From Maylandia zebra (lineage: Eukaryota > Chordata > Actinopteri > Cichliformes > Cichlidae), in assembly GCF_041146795.1 (NCBI RefSeq), contig NC_135175.1, positions 26,119,075-26,183,074 on the forward strand: a stretch of DNA of 64,000 nt, read 5' to 3'. The translations under genes were made by a program, and so were the position numbers. Under the pieces are notes generated by a model. The model was given only the letters and a program-made list of their open reading frames with translations. It had not been told where the DNA came from and searched no databases. Shown here piece after piece: positions 60,989-64,000 of the stretch; the first letter of the stretch is position 1, and the number at the start of each line of letters is the position of its first letter.

Positions 60989-62015
60989 TAGGGGTGCAAC
61001 AATACTCGTATCGATATTGAACCGTTAGATACAGTGCTTTCGGTTCGGTACGCATATGTATCGAACAATACAAATTTTTTAATTTATTTTATCAACTTTT
61101 CTCCTGACGATGCTGTCTGTGTTGAGCACTCAGTGGATCTGCGCTCGACAGTGCAGCCTAAGCGGAGTAGTCGAGCGCAGATTCACTGACCGCAGTGCAA
61201 GCTAGCAAGACAGAAGTTAAGCTCTTGTTGCAACATGGCAAATTGAACCTCCCCCACCCTCATTCAGATGTGGCGTTTGGAACTATTTTGGTTTTCATGT
61301 GAAGTATGACCCTAAAGGTAAGCGCGTCATGGACAAAAGTAAAACAGTATGTCGGATGTGCCACGCAATGCTCAATTACATGGGTGGGAACTAGTGCGTT
61401 AGCGCAGTTAGCTCGTTAACGTGTTGGCGCCGTCCAGCCCCACGCACGGGGCGATCCGTGGTAACTCGTTAACGGAGATTTGTCGTGTTGTGGCGTTAAC
61501 GTCATTTCAATGAGATTAACGCTGACAGCACTAGTGGGAACACAACGAATATGACTGCACATTTACGCCGAGATCATCCTAGTGCAAAGACAAGTGGAAG
61601 CAGACAAACACAACAAGCACAGATGCTACAAACTTTACCCGAGTCATTTAGACAGCCGTTAGCACATGATTCTCCTTATGGGGACCTCGATCGAACCCAG
61701 GTTAAGATGCACTGCCCCAGAAGAAGCGTATAGTATAGCTTTTATTTTGGAAAGAGCCATTTCTCTGTAATAAACTCTCTTTTCCAAAGATGAGTGATTT
61801 CTCGATCAGATAGTTTTATTTTTTTTATTACTTTGTTGTTTCAGCAACATTAAATTTAAAAACTGTACTTTTGAGTTAAAATATATATTTATAATTTTAA
61901 TAAATGACAAATTAAAAAGGCATGAACATTTTTTTGTATCGAAAAAATATCGAACCGTGACACCAAAGTATCGAACCGAACCGAACCGTGAATTTTGTGT
62001 ATCGTTGCACCCCTA
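60989..62015 (+). mobile_element. hAT element, 1027 bp, with BED-finger remnant
   Basis: Starts TAGGGGTGCAACAATACTCG and ends GTATCGTTGCACCCCTA, with inner GAACCG repeats. GTATCTAT flanks both sides (60981-60988 and 62016-62023), an exact 8 bp duplication. A hAT transposase N-terminus reads VWNYFGFHVKYD, CRMCHAMLNYMGGN, then TTNMTAHLRRDHPS: a BED zinc finger with the expected C..C...H....H spacing. The finger is interrupted by a MITE. The rest of the transposase is deleted, so the copy cannot move itself. Confidence 0.92.
61392..61533. mobile_element. MITE, 142 bp, nested inside the hAT BED finger
   Basis: TAGTGCGTTAGC at the left and GCTGACAGCACTA at the right; GTGGGAAC on both sides (61384-61391 and 61534-61541) is an exact 8 bp duplication, so it belongs to the hAT type. 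The middle contains CCAGCCCCACGCACGGGGCG and GTTAACGGAGATTTG, shared with 22370-22509. Confidence 0.93.
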
Positions 62016-62103
62016 GTATCTATCATAACTCCGTTTCGATATGAGCGCTTGTTGTTTTTTTATATATTTGCTGCTATGACAACTCAATTTCCCTCTGGGA
62101 CTA

Positions 62104-63072
62104 CCGTAATTGTCGGGCTATAAGCCGCTACTTTTTGCACAAGCTTTGAACCCTGCGGCTTTTAGTCAGGTGCGGCTTTTCTATGGATTGTCCATGATTT
62201 TTGTCATATCGTAAGACGATTTGTTTTGTTTGTTCTGCTGTTGTACGGCACTACGTTGCCTGGCGGAAGGATCGGGGTTCAAGAGTGGTATGTTAGTCAC
62301 ATGTCCGTCTGCCAGGCAACGTAGTGCCGTACGAAGTAGCGCGAAAAACAAACTTCAAAGTAGCGGTACGCGTTCAGCGGGAGTTGTGGATGATGAGCGG
62401 CGATAAACTTGCAAGTTATGCCCAAAAAGCAAGTTATGCCCAACGCCATCGGTGGATTCTGACAGCGTGGAAAAGTGTGAAAACATCCACGATCACCAAC
62501 GGATTTTGAAGGGCTGGACTGCTGCATGATGGAGAGGAGGACACCGCCACAGCCCTTCAGAGGGTGTTCGACTCTGACACTGACAACGAGGATTTCTTTG
62601 GTTTTGAAAGTGACAACGAAGGAGAGAAGAAGAGTGGATGACGAAGCCATCCTGAGCCTGTTTGTATCCGACACTGGAGAAGAGGACTTTGGTGTTTTTA
62701 GTGCGCAGGAAGAAGAGAAAGATGGTGAATGACTGACTTTTCTTCTTGTTAAAGCCGTGTCACTGCACCTGAGCCTAAAAGGTAGGCCGAATCTATTTTT
62801 CTGGTGTGCTGTAGGCTACTGTTATGTACTACATGTGCAAATATGTACCCATAACTTGTTTTTCAAAATATTAATAAAAGTGATGTCTCCAAACAGCCAT
62901 CTCTTTCCTGACAATTCCCTTTGTGCATATTCTCTTACATATGATAAGTCAACATTGAAACACCTGCGGCTTTTAGTCAGGTGCGGCTAATGTATGTACA
63001 AAACAGGATTTTCCCCTGATTTTAGCTTGTGCGGCTAATATTTAGGTGCGCTTTGTAGTCCGGGAAATACGG
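62104..63072 (+). mobile_element. Pogo-like DNA element, 969 bp, TA flanks
   Basis: Left end CCGTAATTGTCGGGCTATAA and right end AGTCCGGGAAATACGG pair as terminal repeats with TA on both outer sides. GCGGCTTTTAGTCAGGTGCG occurs near the left end and again at about 62966. The + strand keeps a transposase tail: HRWILTAWKSVKTSTITNGF, a stop, KAGLLHDGEEDTATALQRVF and FGFESDNEG. The W-x4-W-x3-TI-x-GF-KAG pattern is that of pogo/Tigger transposase C-termini. Frameshifted and non-autonomous. Confidence 0.7.
62243..62332. repeat. Hairpin: 25 bp arms, 40 nt loop
   Basis: GTACGGCACTACGTTGCCTG continuing to GCGGA (62243-62267) pairs with 62308-62332 at 24 of 25 positions. It lies near the left end of the pogo-like element, before the transposase remnant. 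Confidence 0.92.
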
Positions 63073-64000
63073 TAATAAAGTTTCTCTGATTCTGAAAAGA
63101 TATTCACATTTTAATCAGTTTTACATTTGTGAATTAAACTGAAAAAAAAGGGTATTATTTTTTTTAAGGTTGCTTCTTTAAAAATGTATTTAAACAGACC
63201 TTAAATTGTATAACTGCGCAAACAAAATAACATTTCCTTGCATTGATTATTGTGTTTTCTTTGTTTAATTTCCATTGATCTGCATTTCCTTCGTTATGAC
63301 GTACTAAATCATTAAAGCTCATACAGAATTCATTAAGAGTCATTTGGGTACCATGGAAAAAAACACATATTAACATGCTATAACACATTACACTGGACAC
63401 CACTGAACATACTATGTTGTTGTTGCAACATTTGTAAATGTGTCCATACAGTTCATTCAGTATACTCAACATACTGAATAAGAGGTTAATAGAATATCTC
63501 CTCAGAGAACCTTTTTCTATTCAAGCTGTCCTTAGTCTACTAAGGTGTTACTAAAACAACAAGTACATGATGTAACACATGTCTGCACTCAGAAGGATTA
63601 CTGTGGCACAACCTGGTTGCTGCTGCTGTTCTTTATACAAACTAACATTGCTGCCTGAGCCGAGCTCCCACACATGTGAACAAAACACTCGACAAAGGGC
63701 CATCACCTCAGAATGCACATCAGCTCAGCACATGCTATGTTTTTCAAAGCAGTGGGAATTCATGTAAGTAAGTAATGATGGAGTCAGACACAGTTCTCAC
63801 ATCTTTAAAAATATATGCAAATTACCACTTAGGCTTTTCTATAAGAACAACTAATTTTCTACATCCACCCACTGTTTTGCTTGTAGGTGGATAACAAATC
63901 ATTATGACACAAAGACAGTTTTCACCTTGTGTGTTTGATTTAAAGTTATTCCTTGATCCGACACATAGACACCTCGCACTAAGTTGAACAAAGTTATAGC

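Larger units (their letters stand above)
60385..63095 (+). pseudogene. LINE 3' end, split by two later insertions
   Basis: Reverse-transcriptase C-terminal coding remains: VNHLQLNVAKTKKLVV at about 60395-60443, RRLRSFNVC-type residues, then (60565-60850) NRLNKLIRKAEFAVGMKL, AIMDNNSHPLHNTL, FSDRFLQT and LFLPAAIRLFNSS, ending in a stop. Frameshifts separate the blocks. The 3' untranslated tail follows with a TATCTAT-type stretch, then AACTCAATTTCCCTCTGGGA and AATAAAGTTTCTCTGATTCTG. The tail is interrupted by the hAT element at 60989-62015 and the pogo-like element at 62104-63072. Removing both gives a continuous tail. Confidence 0.85.
58224..64000 (-). other. cdh7 intron (partial), mostly nested transposons
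   Basis: Sequence upstream of the cdh7 membrane exon. About 58930-59420 is a decayed dispersed repeat containing GTGTTGGATGGGGTTAGGGC and GTGCAAGCCGGTCAGGATCC. About 59950-60200 is a SINE tail, and 60385-63095 is a LINE tail with nested elements. The rest (58230-58920, 63100-64000) is AT-rich with no supported gene. Confidence 0.7.

Noticed and set aside
58224..64000. The 118 bp EC5 exon of cdh7
   Set aside because: No minus-strand segment with the AVD-DD...NPNFT pattern and splice sites was seen; it probably lies beyond the window.
1..64000. tRNA genes, rRNA genes, CRISPR arrays or bacterial-type operons
   Set aside because: No cloverleaf beyond SINE heads, no rRNA words and no regularly spaced repeats with unique spacers; the 46 bp tandem array has no spacers.

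Overview
The window is nuclear DNA of a ray-finned fish, most likely a percomorph teleost. Protein-coding sequence is sparse and split into short exons with GT-AG introns. It sits among fish-typical DNA transposons (hAT, Tc1, pogo-like, CACTA), LINE and RTE tails, tRNA-derived SINEs, solo LTRs and simple repeats. No bacterial or plasmid features are present.

Host genes: the 3' halves of two type II classical cadherins lie tail to tail. On the + strand, three exons (899-1016, 2780-3031, 5478-5992) encode the end of EC5, the membrane segment and the whole cytoplasmic tail of a cadherin that best matches cadherin-19. On the - strand, exons 57975-58223 and 47140-47654 encode the same parts of a cadherin that best matches cadherin-7. 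All exon joins keep phase 1. The convergent CDH7/CDH19 order is, from memory, the one on human chromosome 18q22, which supports both names. The cdh7 tail is canonical. The cdh19 tail has lost most of the residues expected for p120-catenin and beta-catenin binding. The upstream cadherin exons lie outside the window.

The roughly 41 kb between the two stop codons is mostly mobile DNA. Its centrepiece is a 9.7 kb CACTA-type DNA transposon (13936-23634) with CACTG/CAGTG ends flanked by TA. It carries an intact 882-codon zinc-finger/DDE transposase gene and a five-exon, about 526-codon companion gene, both on the - strand. Near its left end is a 46 bp tandem repeat, in the position where CACTA elements carry subterminal binding sites. 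This two-gene element is the most complete system in the window.

Other insertions have exact target duplications: a 226 bp hAT MITE (2462-2687, in a cdh19 intron), a 597 bp solo LTR (6846-7442), a 997 bp hAT element (7675-8671), and a nested stack at 60.4-63.1 kb. In that stack a LINE tail was hit by a hAT element, which was itself hit by a 142 bp MITE inside its BED-finger coding region, and the LINE tail was also hit by a pogo-like element containing a hairpin. A Tc1-like element (29040-31119) holds a solo LTR in reverse orientation.

The remainder (about 32.5-33, 40.2-44 and 49-50 kb) is non-repetitive, non-coding sequence that may hold cadherin regulatory elements. This cannot be shown without a cross-species alignment. 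No tRNA, rRNA, CRISPR array or bacterial-type operon was seen.
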